Shown: positions 8,199-16,455 of the stretch, in pieces
Layout of the letters: the number at the start of each line of letters is the position of its first letter
Position numbering within the stretch: position 1 is the first letter of the stretch
Source: Alkalicella caledoniensis
GTDB lineage: Bacteria; Bacillota; Proteinivoracia; Proteinivoracales; Proteinivoracaceae
DNA length: 64,000 nt
Direction: 5' to 3'
Assembly: GCF_014467015.1 (NCBI RefSeq)
Contig: NZ_CP058559.1
Span: 1-64,000, forward strand
The notes under the pieces: generated by a model
What the model was told of the DNA's origin: nothing
Database searches by the model: none
What the model saw: only the letters and a program-made list of their open reading frames with translations
Made by a program: the position numbers and the translations under genes

Positions 8199-9855
8199 CA
8201 GACTGTGTGGCTAATCTCTAAAAACTCAAGGATTAGCCGTAAATTTCCTGTCTTTTGGTGCAATATGACTTAAACATATAAAAATACAATGATAAAGTGG
8301 GTCTAAGAGCTACTAATATCCTTAGTAGTTCTTTCACTCCTATAATATTTATTACTCTTTTAAAATTATAGGCTAGCAAAACTAGGGCTGTCTCTGTAGT
8401 TACAGAATCCATCCCTCTTGTTAAAAAATACCCAGCATTCATTGTCCTTTTGATGGTTCCATAAGGATGCTCAACAATCATCTGCCTTTGTAGGTATTTG
8501 TCCATATTTGCTTCTGTTCTAGCATCTATAGTATCCAAAAAATCTTGGTTAGGTGACCGATTTATTATCCTGCCTTTGGCTGCAGTGGTGCATTTGCTTT
8601 TTGATTCACAGTTTTTACAGGCATCGTAGTTTCTATATTTTATTCTTTTTGGTTCTTTTGATTTGTGGTTTATTCTGCGTAATTCATGGCCCAAAGGACA
8701 AATATATAAGTCTTTTTCAGGCACATAAGTAAATTTATCTCCGTAGAAATCTTTGTCTCCTGTGGCGTTAGAATACGACTGTTTTGGCAAATAGACTGTT
8801 GTTTCGTTTCTCTCACATTTCATAAGGTCGTCTGCTTGGTAATAGCCTTTATCTGCTGCTACTTCAAGTTTCCTTTTTCCAAATATATCTTTAGCCTTTT
8901 CTGCAAGTGAATTTAGATTACCTTGATCTGCGGGATTGTTTGTAACATCATATGCCACTATAATACTATGCTTAGAGTCTACAGCTGTTTGTATGTTATA
9001 TGCTACAGTAACACCATTGTTTTTGTTGTCCATAAGCCTAGCATCTTCGTCAACTGTAGATACTTCATTACATTCGCTATCCTGTAGTTTTTTTTCCAAC
9101 TCTTCAAATTTAATTTTACGCTCCTTGAGTTTTTCAATTTTTTGCTGAATTTCTTCAGGTGTATACTTAAGTTTAGGTGAATCGTCTTTGTCACTGCTTT
9201 CTAACAAATCTAGATAGGAATTAACCTTATCTTCGATATATTGTTTGTGTCTTTGTATTTTTTTCTTTGAGAAATTATTCTTCTTTGAATTATTAGCTTG
9301 AATTTTAGTCCCATCTATTGCTATGAATTCCTCGCCTAATAGTTTGAGATCCTTACACAACTTAGTAAAATCCTTGAAAACTTGTTTTAGCTGAGTTTTA
9401 TTTTCTTTCCTGAAATCAGCTATTGTTTTAAAATCAGGTTTTAGTTTTTGTAATAGCCAAACCACTTCTATATTCCTGTGAGATTCTGTTTCTAGCTTTC
9501 TAGATGATCTTATGCCATTTACATACCCATATAGATATAACTTCAATAAAACAGAGGGATGATATCCTGGTGCACCTCTGCGGTGTTCCTTTGATTTAGT
9601 GAATGCACTCATATTGACCAGTTTTACGTATTCATCAATTACCCTAACGGGATTATCCTCACCTATGTAATCTTCTATGCAGTCAGGAAACATTGTTTTT
9701 TGCTTTCTATCTGTACCTTGTATAAATGACATTTAAAATCCCCTCTCCGATATTCTATAACTTAATTATACTACAGAAAAAGGGAAAAGTACTGTATTTA
9801 CAGTACTTTGGAGGCATTTTAGACATATATTATTGTTTAATTCTCACACAGTCTG
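8199..9855 (-). mobile_element. IS1182-family insertion sequence, 1657 bp, with 4-bp target duplication
   Basis: Both ends begin CAGACTGTGTG (11-bp perfect inverted repeat). ACGT is duplicated on each side (8195-8198 and 9856-9859). Removing the element and one ACGT restores the PAP2 reading frame, which fixes the boundaries to the base. It carries a single transposase gene on the minus strand. Confidence 0.93.
8233..9732 (-). CDS. IS1182-family transposase
   Basis: 499 residues with the N-terminal DUF772-type domain (GYHPSVLLKLYLYGY, then IADFRKEN) and a DDE-type catalytic part beginning EEFIAIDGTKIQANNSK. A predicted coiled segment follows, then DARLMDNKNNGVTVAYNIQ, ADKGYYQADDLMKC and a Cys-rich stretch (CPLGHELRR, CKNCESKSKC). 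The C-terminus holds EHPYGTIKRTMNAGYF, typical of the family. It appears intact and at full family length, so the element may still be active. It contributes nothing to the host pathway and simply interrupts the PAP2 gene. Confidence 0.93.
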   Translation of the reverse strand: MSFIQGTDRKQKTMFPDCIEDYIGEDNPVRVIDEYVKLVNMSAFTKSKEHRRGAPGYHPSVLLKLYLYGYVNGIRSSRKLETESHRNIEVVWLLQKLKPDFKTIADFRKENKTQLKQVFKDFTKLCKDLKLLGEEFIAIDGTKIQANNSKKNNFSKKKIQRHKQYIEDKVNSYLDLLESSDKDDSPKLKYTPEEIQQKIEKLKERKIKFEELEKKLQDSECNEVSTVDEDARLMDNKNNGVTVAYNIQTAVDSKHSIIVAYDVTNNPADQGNLNSLAEKAKDIFGKRKLEVAADKGYYQADDLMKCERNETTVYLPKQSYSNATGDKDFYGDKFTYVPEKDLYICPLGHELRRINHKSKEPKRIKYRNYDACKNCESKSKCTTAAKGRIINRSPNQDFLDTIDARTEANMDKYLQRQMIVEHPYGTIKRTMNAGYFLTRGMDSVTTETALVLLAYNFKRVINIIGVKELLRILVALRPTLSLYFYMFKSYCTKRQEIYG

Positions 9856-10188
9856 ACGTTCCCTTGCTATGGTAAGCTTCATGGCATAAGCTATGGCAAC
9901 TCCTCCACCTGCAGAGGTTGTTATCAAAAATGCATAATAATAAAGTTTCTTATATGCTAAAAAAGATATTGCTAAGCCTGTAAGAACAAAGCAAACTTTT
10001 GAGTCTGCTAAAAGAGTAAATGCTCTAACTATTGGAGTAAAGCCTTCTCTCCACCATGAATTAAACCATTTGTAAATAGCACCATCAAAAGCAATTAAAT
10101 CATAGTTTAGTACTATATAAGTTAAACCTAAAGTAAGTACCGTAAAAACACCAGAAAAACATAGTAGTATTCTTTCCTTTTTCTCCAT
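9856..10188 (-). pseudogene. 5' half of the disrupted PAP2-family phosphatase gene
   Basis: Starts at the ATG at 10188, where GGGGGAG lies eight bases upstream; an in-frame ATG at 10218 lacks a comparable site. The fragment encodes about three hydrophobic helices and ends at motif one, KLTIARER, where the insertion adds two foreign residues and a stop. The other half is at 7829-8198. Intact relatives are about 230 residues, matching the sum of the two parts. Confidence 0.85.
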
Positions 10189-10326
10189 TGCACTAGCTCC
10201 CCCTAAATCCATTGCCACATCATAAAGTAATTAAATCTGTGACTTTGTGTTAGATATTTTGTCTATAAGAACTTGACCATATTATACATTCTATAAAAAA
10301 AGTCGAATACCTTCATTAAATTACCC

Positions 10327-10352
10327 AAAAATCCTCTTTACAGAGGATTTTT
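10327..10352. terminator. Perfect hairpin in the divergent intergenic region
   Basis: AAAAATCCTCT, loop TTAC, AGAGGATTTTT: an 11-bp perfect stem with U-runs in both directions. It lies between the divergent PAP2 and surface-protein genes (10189-10554). It may block read-through into the surface-protein gene or be the remnant of a lost gene. Nothing else was recognised in this 366-bp gap apart from AT-rich DNA. Confidence 0.5.
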
Positions 10353-10554
10353 ACTAGCATAATAGCTAATAATGTCTAGTTAGTGGTTTGTTAGGTGGTT
10401 ATTTTGGTTTTGTAATACTAGAAGTTTTTAACAACCATTAATCTATTAGCCTCTCATAAATGTACAATTGTATATATCTTTACAAAAAGTAACTCATAGA
10501 CTGTATCAGGATGATTAATACATTATCTTAGTAAAATCAATAGGAGGTTAAAAA

Positions 10555-11037
10555 ATGTCCATTGACGATTTAATTGTAAATGGTGGATTTGAAACAGGAA
10601 CATTACCACCTTGGGTATCTCTAAATAGTTCAATTACAGAACTTTATAGTCATTCAGGTTTTTTCTCAGTTAACTTAGCAGGGGGCTTACTCAACTCCTA
10701 CATTTTTCAGGTGGTTCCAGTTTCTCCTGGGGAAGCTTACAACTTTGTGGCTTCCTTAGCTAAAGCATCAGATGGCCCTAGCGCAGGAGTTTCAATATCG
10801 ATCCCCGTATTTGATTCAAATTCCAATTTCCTAAGTTATATACTCATCACTAATATAGCAGATAATCGTTTACCTGTCGCATCCCAGAGTGAATGGGTTG
10901 AGATATATCAGACAACAAATCAAACACCTCTTGGTGCTTCTTACGCAATGGTGCTAATAAACAAGTTTAGTCTTGCAGGAGGAGTAGACATAATTGTAGA
11001 TGATATAACATTACAGGAGATAGAGGGGGGGGCGTAG
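10555..11037 (+). CDS. N-terminal part (NTTRR-F1 domain) of a collagen-like surface protein, frame ended at a poly-G tract
   Basis: 160 residues as read. AGGAGG lies seven bases before the ATG. The sequence VNGGFETGTLPPW, SHSGFFSVNLAGG and VPVSPGEAYNF is typical of the NTTRR-F1 domain found at the N-terminus of Firmicutes proteins that continue into collagen-like Gly-X-Thr repeats, many of them linked to spore surface layers. The frame ends with EIEGGA and a TAG just after eight G. The frame shifted by one base continues through a collagen-like segment and two further domains. With six or nine G the whole would be one protein. See the continuation at 11031 and 14130. Confidence 0.8.
   Translation: MSIDDLIVNGGFETGTLPPWVSLNSSITELYSHSGFFSVNLAGGLLNSYIFQVVPVSPGEAYNFVASLAKASDGPSAGVSISIPVFDSNSNFLSYILITNIADNRLPVASQSEWVEIYQTTNQTPLGASYAMVLINKFSLAGGVDIIVDDITLQEIEGGA
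11025..11032 (+). repeat. G8 homopolymer, candidate phase-variation tract
   Basis: Eight consecutive G inside the coding region of the collagen-like surface protein. At G8 the upstream frame stops within two codons; at G6 or G9 it joins the downstream frame that encodes the collagen-like and beta-helix domains. Slippage at such tracts switches surface proteins in many bacteria. Here it is inference from the two aligned open frames. Confidence 0.6.
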
Positions 11038-12573
11038 GTCCTGGACCAACAGGACCTACTGGGTCTACTGGAATAACAGGACCTACTGGGCCCACTGACT
11101 ATGCTTATATATACTCTCAGACAGATCAGCTAGTTAATGTTGATGAGAGTATAAGCTTTGACTATAATGGTTATATCAAAGGCAATATTGGTCATATAGA
11201 AGGCACAAAAGAAATTATCTTAGCTACCCCAGGTGATTATTTAGTAAAAGTATCAGTTACAGGTGCAGATGCTAATCAGTTTGCATTATTTTTAAATTAT
11301 CAGTTAGCCTCAGACACCATATATGGCTCTGGAAAGGATAACCAGCAAAATACAATCCAGGGCATTATTAACATTTCTTCTCCAACAATCTTAAATGTAA
11401 GAAACAATGTTTCAAGCAACAAAGTTGCCCTGCAAACTTCTCAGGGGGGGCTCGAAAGTAACATTACAGCCTCAATCTTTATTCAAAGACTAGATGAAAG
11501 CAATAGTGTTGCTGTATCAACAATCCCAGAATTACTTTCTGCCCTACAAAATGATGATGTCAATATTATAAACTTAGAGTCTGACACCTATAATCTTAAC
11601 ACCGAGCCTGCAATAACAAGAACTACCAGTGTACGACTCCAATCAACTACAGTGGCAGAAATTTATTTTGCTGATAATCAGGACCTCTCTTTTATTACTA
11701 TAGCCAATAATGTTAATCTTTTGAACAACAATGTATATAACGCAACACAACAGCTTTTCTTCACAAGCATTGACGATGCTTTATCTGCTGCTAACCCCTA
11801 TGATGATATAATTCTATATCCAGGCACATACAATCAAGCTACTCAAATCGTAATATCTCAGCCTCTAACTTTAAGTGGTTATTCTTCAGAAAATACCATC
11901 ATAGAATTTGACCCTTCCCTTGTGGTGAGTTTAGTCATTTCTTCAGACGATGTTACAATCAAAAATCTTCACCTAATAGGACCGACTATGGAATCAGGGG
12001 ATAATTGGTTGTTCCAAATCTCTTTAAAAGCTTTCCCCTCTGACTTCTATGAAAATATCATAATTAGTGGTTGTATTATAGAAGGTGGCAGAAGAAATGG
12101 ATTTATTTATGCATCAGATCTTTCAATAGTTGGTTGTTCTTTTATCCACACCGGCAACCGTAATTCTCTAAACATCGTTGCTACTCAAGGATTTACGCTA
12201 ATTTCAAACAACACCTTTAATGGAGGATCGAGCAGTCTAGCTGCCATAACTTATGAAACAGGTGGCAATGAAATTACTAGTGGGACTATAGTTATTCGAG
12301 ATAATTCAATGCAAAGACATTCACAATTTGTGTTGTTCAACACCACACTTTGGGAGGAAGTGGACAAAGTACATGTCATGTCTAATGACATCGACCATGA
12401 AGACCGCAGCGGAAGCTCCATAATACTACTACCCATAGCAGATTTTAACCAAATCAAGTCTATTCAGATATCAAAAAACAGGATTATAAACTCAAACCCA
12501 AATCGTCTTGCTATATTTCTTGACTATAGGTTTGGAGGCAGTGCAGAACCTAATTATGAGCAAATAAAAGTAC
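11031..12573 (+). pseudogene. Collagen-like and beta-helix part of the surface protein, out of frame with its start and cut by IS256
   Basis: Open without a stop from the G tract. It first encodes a short collagen-like run (GPTGPTGSTG, ITGPTGPT), then a BclA/C1q-like beta domain of about 140 residues (from DYAYIYSQT to SIFIQRL), then a parallel beta-helix of the pectate-lyase/NosD kind (DDALSAANPYDDIILYPGTY, ENTIIEFDPS, ISGCIIEGGRRNGFIYASD). No start codon with a ribosome site heads this frame, so it is expressed only by joining to 10555-11037. It ends at an IS256 insertion; the natural C-terminus is at 14130-14276. Likely cell or spore surface exposed. Confidence 0.75.
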
Positions 12574-14122
12574 GGGAGTATAAATAATTTAGTGTAATTG
12601 GATTTCTTACTTTACTGCATCTACTAGTAGAAAATCTAAACATACATCAGAAATATTTTCCCATTACTGGGATATAATATTCATGGCTCTTACTTACTAA
12701 AAGGATAAGGCAATACTGGAGAGTAACCTGAGCGATTAGTAAGGTTCTGCCGAGGATAGAGGATCTGACCCTCTATCTTTTTTTGCCCTTTTTTCTATCC
12801 TTGGGAGAACTAAAGCGATAAACTCCTGGGCAAAGCCCAGCACTAAACAGCTAAATTTGAGTCAATTCTATCCTCAAAATATATTGCAAACTGGGAGATA
12901 CATTGTTTCCAGATCCTAAGTGGTTGAGTCCACTTCTTAGATATTTCCATGGTAGCTAAGTACAATATTTTTTCTAAGGCTTCATCGTTAGGGTAAGATG
13001 TTTTAGTTTTAGTAACTTTACGCAGCTGTCTATGGTATGCTTCGATGGTATTTGTAGTATAGATCAATTTACGTATCTCGTTAGGATACTTAAAGTAAAC
13101 AGTTAACTCATCCCAATTTTTTTCCCATGATTTAATAATTATTGGGTGTTTTTTACCCCACTTTTCTTTGAACTCTTCAAAAGCATATTCTGCTTCATCA
13201 AGAGTTAAAGCTTGGTATACTTTTTTCAGGTCTACCATTACCTGTTTCATTTCTTTATACGAAACATACTTCATCGAGTTTCTGATTTGGTGAATAACAC
13301 ATAGCTGTATTTCTGTTTTTGGAAAGGCAGAGTTAATAGCCTCAGAAAAGCCTGAAAGTCCGTCCTTACAAGCAATTAGGATGTCTTCTACACCTCTATT
13401 TTTAAGGTCATTAAGTACTCCTAGCCAGAACTTTGAACTTTCGTTACCACCAATCCATATTCCTAAAACTTCCTTGTGACCTGCCATATTTATACCTAGT
13501 ACACTGTAAGCCGCTTTATTAATTATCCTGTTATCTTCACGAACTTTAAAGTGAATTGCATCAAGGAAAACTATAGGGTAGATCCTATCTAGTGGCCTAG
13601 ATTGCCATTCAGCAATCATAGGTAGTATCCTGTCTGTAACTTTACTAACCATTGTTGCTGATACCTCGATGCCGTAGATATCTTGCATATGGCTTTCTAT
13701 GTCACGTGTGGTCATTCCGTTAGCATACATGGATATTATTTTATCTTCGAGCTCATTGCTAGTCCGTTGATATTTCTTGATTACTTGTGGTTCAAAATCC
13801 CCATTACGATCCCTTGGGATTTCTATGGTTGATTCTCCGTACTTAGTCTTAATGGTTTTCTTGTTGTAACCATTTCTACTATTCCCTGAATGATCGCCAA
13901 TGGGTGAGTGTTTATCATAGCCTAAATGCTCATCCATTTCAGCTTCGAAGATTTCCTGCATAGTATCTTTGAATAAACTTTTTAAGTGTTCTTGTACTTC
14001 TTCTACACTTCGGCACTCTTTTGCTAATTCTTTGGCTAATAAATTACCCTTTGTAGTCATAATTGGACAACCCCTTTTTTAGTGGTATTATTATCCAATT
14101 ACACGTAATTTATTACGCTCTC
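12574..14122 (-). mobile_element. IS256-family insertion sequence, 1549 bp, with 8-bp target duplication
   Basis: AAAAGTAC is duplicated at 12566-12573 and 14123-14130, the 8-bp size typical of IS256. Terminal inverted repeats are imperfect: GGGAGTATAAATAAT on the left against GAGAGCGTAATAAAT on the right, continuing to a shared GTGTAATTGG. Excision with one copy of the duplication restores the surface-protein frame. The 269-bp left flank within the element carries a terminator-like hairpin (GATAGAGG... CCTCTATC then a T-run, about 12755-12783) but no gene. Confidence 0.92.
12843..14060 (-). CDS. IS256-family transposase
   Basis: 405 residues, intact. Landmarks of the mutator/IS256 DDE transposases are FEAEMDEHLGYDKH and SRNGYNKKTIKTKYGE at the N-terminus, YPIVFLDAIHFKVRE (first catalytic Asp), LIACKDGLSGFSEAI (second Asp) and YTTNTIEAYHRQLRK (catalytic Glu). 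ELCVIHQIRN-type sequence (QLCVIHQIRNSMK) lies between them. The gene runs against the surface-protein gene it interrupts. Confidence 0.95.
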   Translation of the reverse strand: MTTKGNLLAKELAKECRSVEEVQEHLKSLFKDTMQEIFEAEMDEHLGYDKHSPIGDHSGNSRNGYNKKTIKTKYGESTIEIPRDRNGDFEPQVIKKYQRTSNELEDKIISMYANGMTTRDIESHMQDIYGIEVSATMVSKVTDRILPMIAEWQSRPLDRIYPIVFLDAIHFKVREDNRIINKAAYSVLGINMAGHKEVLGIWIGGNESSKFWLGVLNDLKNRGVEDILIACKDGLSGFSEAINSAFPKTEIQLCVIHQIRNSMKYVSYKEMKQVMVDLKKVYQALTLDEAEYAFEEFKEKWGKKHPIIIKSWEKNWDELTVYFKYPNEIRKLIYTTNTIEAYHRQLRKVTKTKTSYPNDEALEKILYLATMEISKKWTQPLRIWKQCISQFAIYFEDRIDSNLAV

Positions 14123-14129
14123 AAAAGTA

Positions 14130-14276
14130 CTGTACAACTACTTCGATATAGTGCAACCATGGGGTTCTGTAGGTTATACAATCGATCCGAATTACCCAGT
14201 TGGTTTTAGTGATAACTCACCTCTAGGGTTAACTTTAGATATTTTTGATCTGGTTGCCAATACAGTTGTTCTCTAA
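14130..14276 (+). pseudogene. C-terminal end of the collagen-like surface protein beyond the IS256 element
   Basis: Reading resumes in the frame of 11031-12573 when the element is removed: EQIKVLYNYFDIVQPWG, then GYTIDPNYPVGFSDN and a final LDIFDLVANTVVL before TAA. This shows that the whole gene ran from 10555 to 14276 and would give a protein of about 725 residues when the tract is in phase and the element absent. Confidence 0.75.
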
Positions 14277-14285
14277 CAATAAAAA

Positions 14286-14322
14286 GATCAGGCTTAACAT
14301 GTATTAACACTTAAGCCTGATC
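14286..14322 (+). terminator. Terminator of the surface-protein gene
   Basis: GATCAGGCTTAA pairs with TTAAGCCTGATC (12-bp perfect stem) ten bases after the stop. The following CAATTTCATATTT is a weak U-run. It also faces the pirin gene from the other side. Confidence 0.6.
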
Positions 14323-14407
14323 CAATTTCATATTTAAATTATCTAATCTTTGATAGGGTTTATAATAGACAAGAACTTCTAAATAAATACGTTGTGCATA
14401 TAATCAA

Positions 14408-15424
14408 CTATCTAATTTCTATATAATCTTCATTGTATTTTGCAAATCTGCCTTTATCCTTATGATTAACTGGATCTCTTCTATCATAAGGCCATCCACC
14501 AAATCCAGTTTTTCTATAGTCTTCATATGCTTGCGTGATTTCTTCCTCGGTATTCATCACAAATGGTCCTTTAGCTACTACAGGTTCTTTTATAGGTTCA
14601 CCTTCTAAAAGGACTAGATAGCTTTCTTCGTTTCCATTGATTACTATTATATCTTCATCTCCAACTAACTTTATACTACTAGGTGCATCAACTTTTGTCC
14701 CCTCTATTTTGATGCTTCCCCCTCTATAAAAATACAGATTTCTATTCAAAGTTGATGAGATACTTGGTATAGTAAACCTCGCAGCAGGTTGTAACTTAAT
14801 GCTCCAGATTCCAACATTATTGTCTCTGTTATTCGCCCATGAATTAATAGTAGGTTTTAGACTTTTTGTCCCATTATGGCTCCCGGCAATAACATTTATT
14901 GTAGCTTTGTTGCCTGCTTCATCAATTTCCTCCACTGTTGGTATATCCTCGGCCCAAAGCATTTTATAACTAGGCTCTACAAGCTTATCCTTACTAGGTA
15001 GATTTAACCATATTTGAAATAACTCCATTGTATTTTCTTTGTCCTGATTTATTAGCGGGAACATCTCAGCGTGCTGCATACCTCTTCCTGCAGTCATCCA
15101 CTGTACATCTCCCGCCCCGTATCTACCCACTGCACCAGATGAATCAGAGTGGTCGACATAGCCTTGAAGTACAACCGTTACAGTCTCAAAGCCTCGGTGG
15201 GGGTGGGAGGGAAATCCAGGGACTTCTTTGCCATAATACATCTTCCACTCATTATTAAAATCAAAATCATTTCCTAGACTTCTACTTTTTAACTGTTCCT
15301 CTGTAACACCTAGATTTCCATTAGATTTAGGATAATAATCTACATGATGCATCCTCACTATAAATGGATCTCCTGGCTCCTCCATGAACTTTAAATCACT
15401 TATACTAATTATTTTATTAGCCAT
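14408..15424 (-). CDS. Pirin-family protein
   Basis: 338 residues with two cupin domains. The N-terminal cupin keeps the pirin metal ligands: FPSHPHRGFETVT (His74, His76) and GRGMQHAEM (His118, Glu120). Some bacterial pirins have quercetin dioxygenase activity and others modulate metabolic enzymes, so the role is open. The C-terminal half holds a conserved PVVAKGPFVMNTEEEI segment. The gene is preceded by an AGGAGGT ribosome site and ends close to the terminator of the converging surface-protein gene. It seems to be transcribed alone. Confidence 0.9.
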   Translation of the reverse strand: MANKIISISDLKFMEEPGDPFIVRMHHVDYYPKSNGNLGVTEEQLKSRSLGNDFDFNNEWKMYYGKEVPGFPSHPHRGFETVTVVLQGYVDHSDSSGAVGRYGAGDVQWMTAGRGMQHAEMFPLINQDKENTMELFQIWLNLPSKDKLVEPSYKMLWAEDIPTVEEIDEAGNKATINVIAGSHNGTKSLKPTINSWANNRDNNVGIWSIKLQPAARFTIPSISSTLNRNLYFYRGGSIKIEGTKVDAPSSIKLVGDEDIIVINGNEESYLVLLEGEPIKEPVVAKGPFVMNTEEEITQAYEDYRKTGFGGWPYDRRDPVNHKDKGRFAKYNEDYIEIR

Positions 15425-15570
15425 TCTATAACCTCCTCTACATAATTATATACTGATCCTTAAAAGCTATTTTATTTGCACTTCGACATTTAATTCCTAA
15501 TGTCCTTCATAATGGTTAAAAAGTAGTTAAGTTTACTATATATAGCTAGAGATTGGCTTCTTCCATTATA

Positions 15571-15604
15571 AAATCAAACTATTCCCTAAGGAATAGTTTG
15601 ATTT
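15571..15604. terminator. 15-bp perfect hairpin, likely bidirectional terminator
   Basis: AAATCAAACTATTCC, loop CTAA, GGAATAGTTTGATTT. It lies between the pirin gene and the small remnant at 15614-15835, just past the latter's end. The flanking runs are A/T rich but not long. Confidence 0.55.
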
Positions 15605-15613
15605 ACTTAATAC

Positions 15614-15835
15614 CTAAAATTCTCCCATTTCCATATTACCTTGTATAACCAATTCTTTAAGATCCGCTAAGATTCTCTTTCTTCATTCTATAGAACCTAT
15701 GGGGCTTGCTGCAGTTAACATACCATTGGCTTTAAATAGTTCTGTACGGTCAAACCAAATAGCTATAACCTTTTGTACCCCTGGAGCATATACACCTTGG
15801 GCTAGACCTAGATGACATAAAAGTTGTTCAATCAC
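15614..15835 (-). pseudogene. Small unrecognised gene with an in-frame TGA
   Basis: A GTG start at 15835 follows AAGGAG at the right distance. The frame encodes 50 residues (VIEQLLCHLGLAQGVYAPG, then VIAIWFDRTELF, ending GSIE), then TGA at 15683-15685, then 22 more residues in the same frame (RKRILADLKELVIQG ending MEMGEF) and TAG. The residues after the TGA look coding, which suggests a nonsense mutation in a gene of about 73 codons. I do not recognise the family. The rest of the 15425-15910 gap holds only the hairpin at 15571. Confidence 0.4.
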
Positions 15836-15897
15836 TAATGGACTCCTTTAGAATCGATACTTTTATGAGTTCTATTGATATAATGCAGTAAACAAAA

Positions 15898-15930
15898 AGG
15901 GTACAGTAGGTTAGATCCCTGCTGTACCCT
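15898..15930 (-). terminator. Terminator overlapping the stop of the 122-residue gene
   Basis: AGGGTACAGTAGG pairs with CCCTGCTGTACCCT around TTAGAT; on the minus strand it is followed by TTTTTG. The stop codon of the gene lies in the loop. Confidence 0.65.
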
Positions 15931-16279
15931 CTTGTAATGCCTTTTCAGCTATTGCAATTGTCATTTTTAAATACTTACCAAAAGTCAGTTTTAGAATATT
16001 ACCACCACTTATTGAAGGTATTTTAGATATTATTGATCTACTATTCCAAGCATCATCAAGTTTCTTTTTAACTTCATCTGTATTTAGGCCATATCTACTA
16101 CTTATGTCAATGAAATTATGATCATAGGCCTCTTTAACGGGTTTGAGAATCTCTGATGCTGTAGAAAATAACCTAAGGGATTTAATTGTCTTATTAAATA
16201 AAAGTTTAAACTCAGGCTGAGCTCCTATGTTCTCTATCTCTGTAATATAATTGCGATATTCTTTTTTACTAAATGTCAT
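15911..16279 (-). CDS. Hypothetical protein, 122 residues
   Basis: Starts at an ATG preceded by AAGGAAG. Mostly alpha-helical by composition, with no Cys, no signal peptide and no clear membrane segment; a moderately hydrophobic C-terminal helix (LKLTFGKYLKMTIAIAEK) is present. No motif is recognised. It is a single gene with its own overlapping terminator, downstream of the sigma factor locus but separated from it by about 180 bases. Confidence 0.55.
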   Translation of the reverse strand: MTFSKKEYRNYITEIENIGAQPEFKLLFNKTIKSLRLFSTASEILKPVKEAYDHNFIDISSRYGLNTDEVKKKLDDAWNSRSIISKIPSISGGNILKLTFGKYLKMTIAIAEKALQEGTAGI

Positions 16280-16455
16280 ATGAATTACTTCCTTTCTTAA
16301 TGAACTCTCTACTATATTACCATATTCCCCCGTAAATTCCCATAACTTAAAATCTGTTATATAAAAACAACAAAAGAGGACAATAGTACAAGTCTAATGT
16401 CTCTTTATGTAAAGTTTTAATGACTTATTAACTTAGTCCCTGGGCATAGTCGCCT

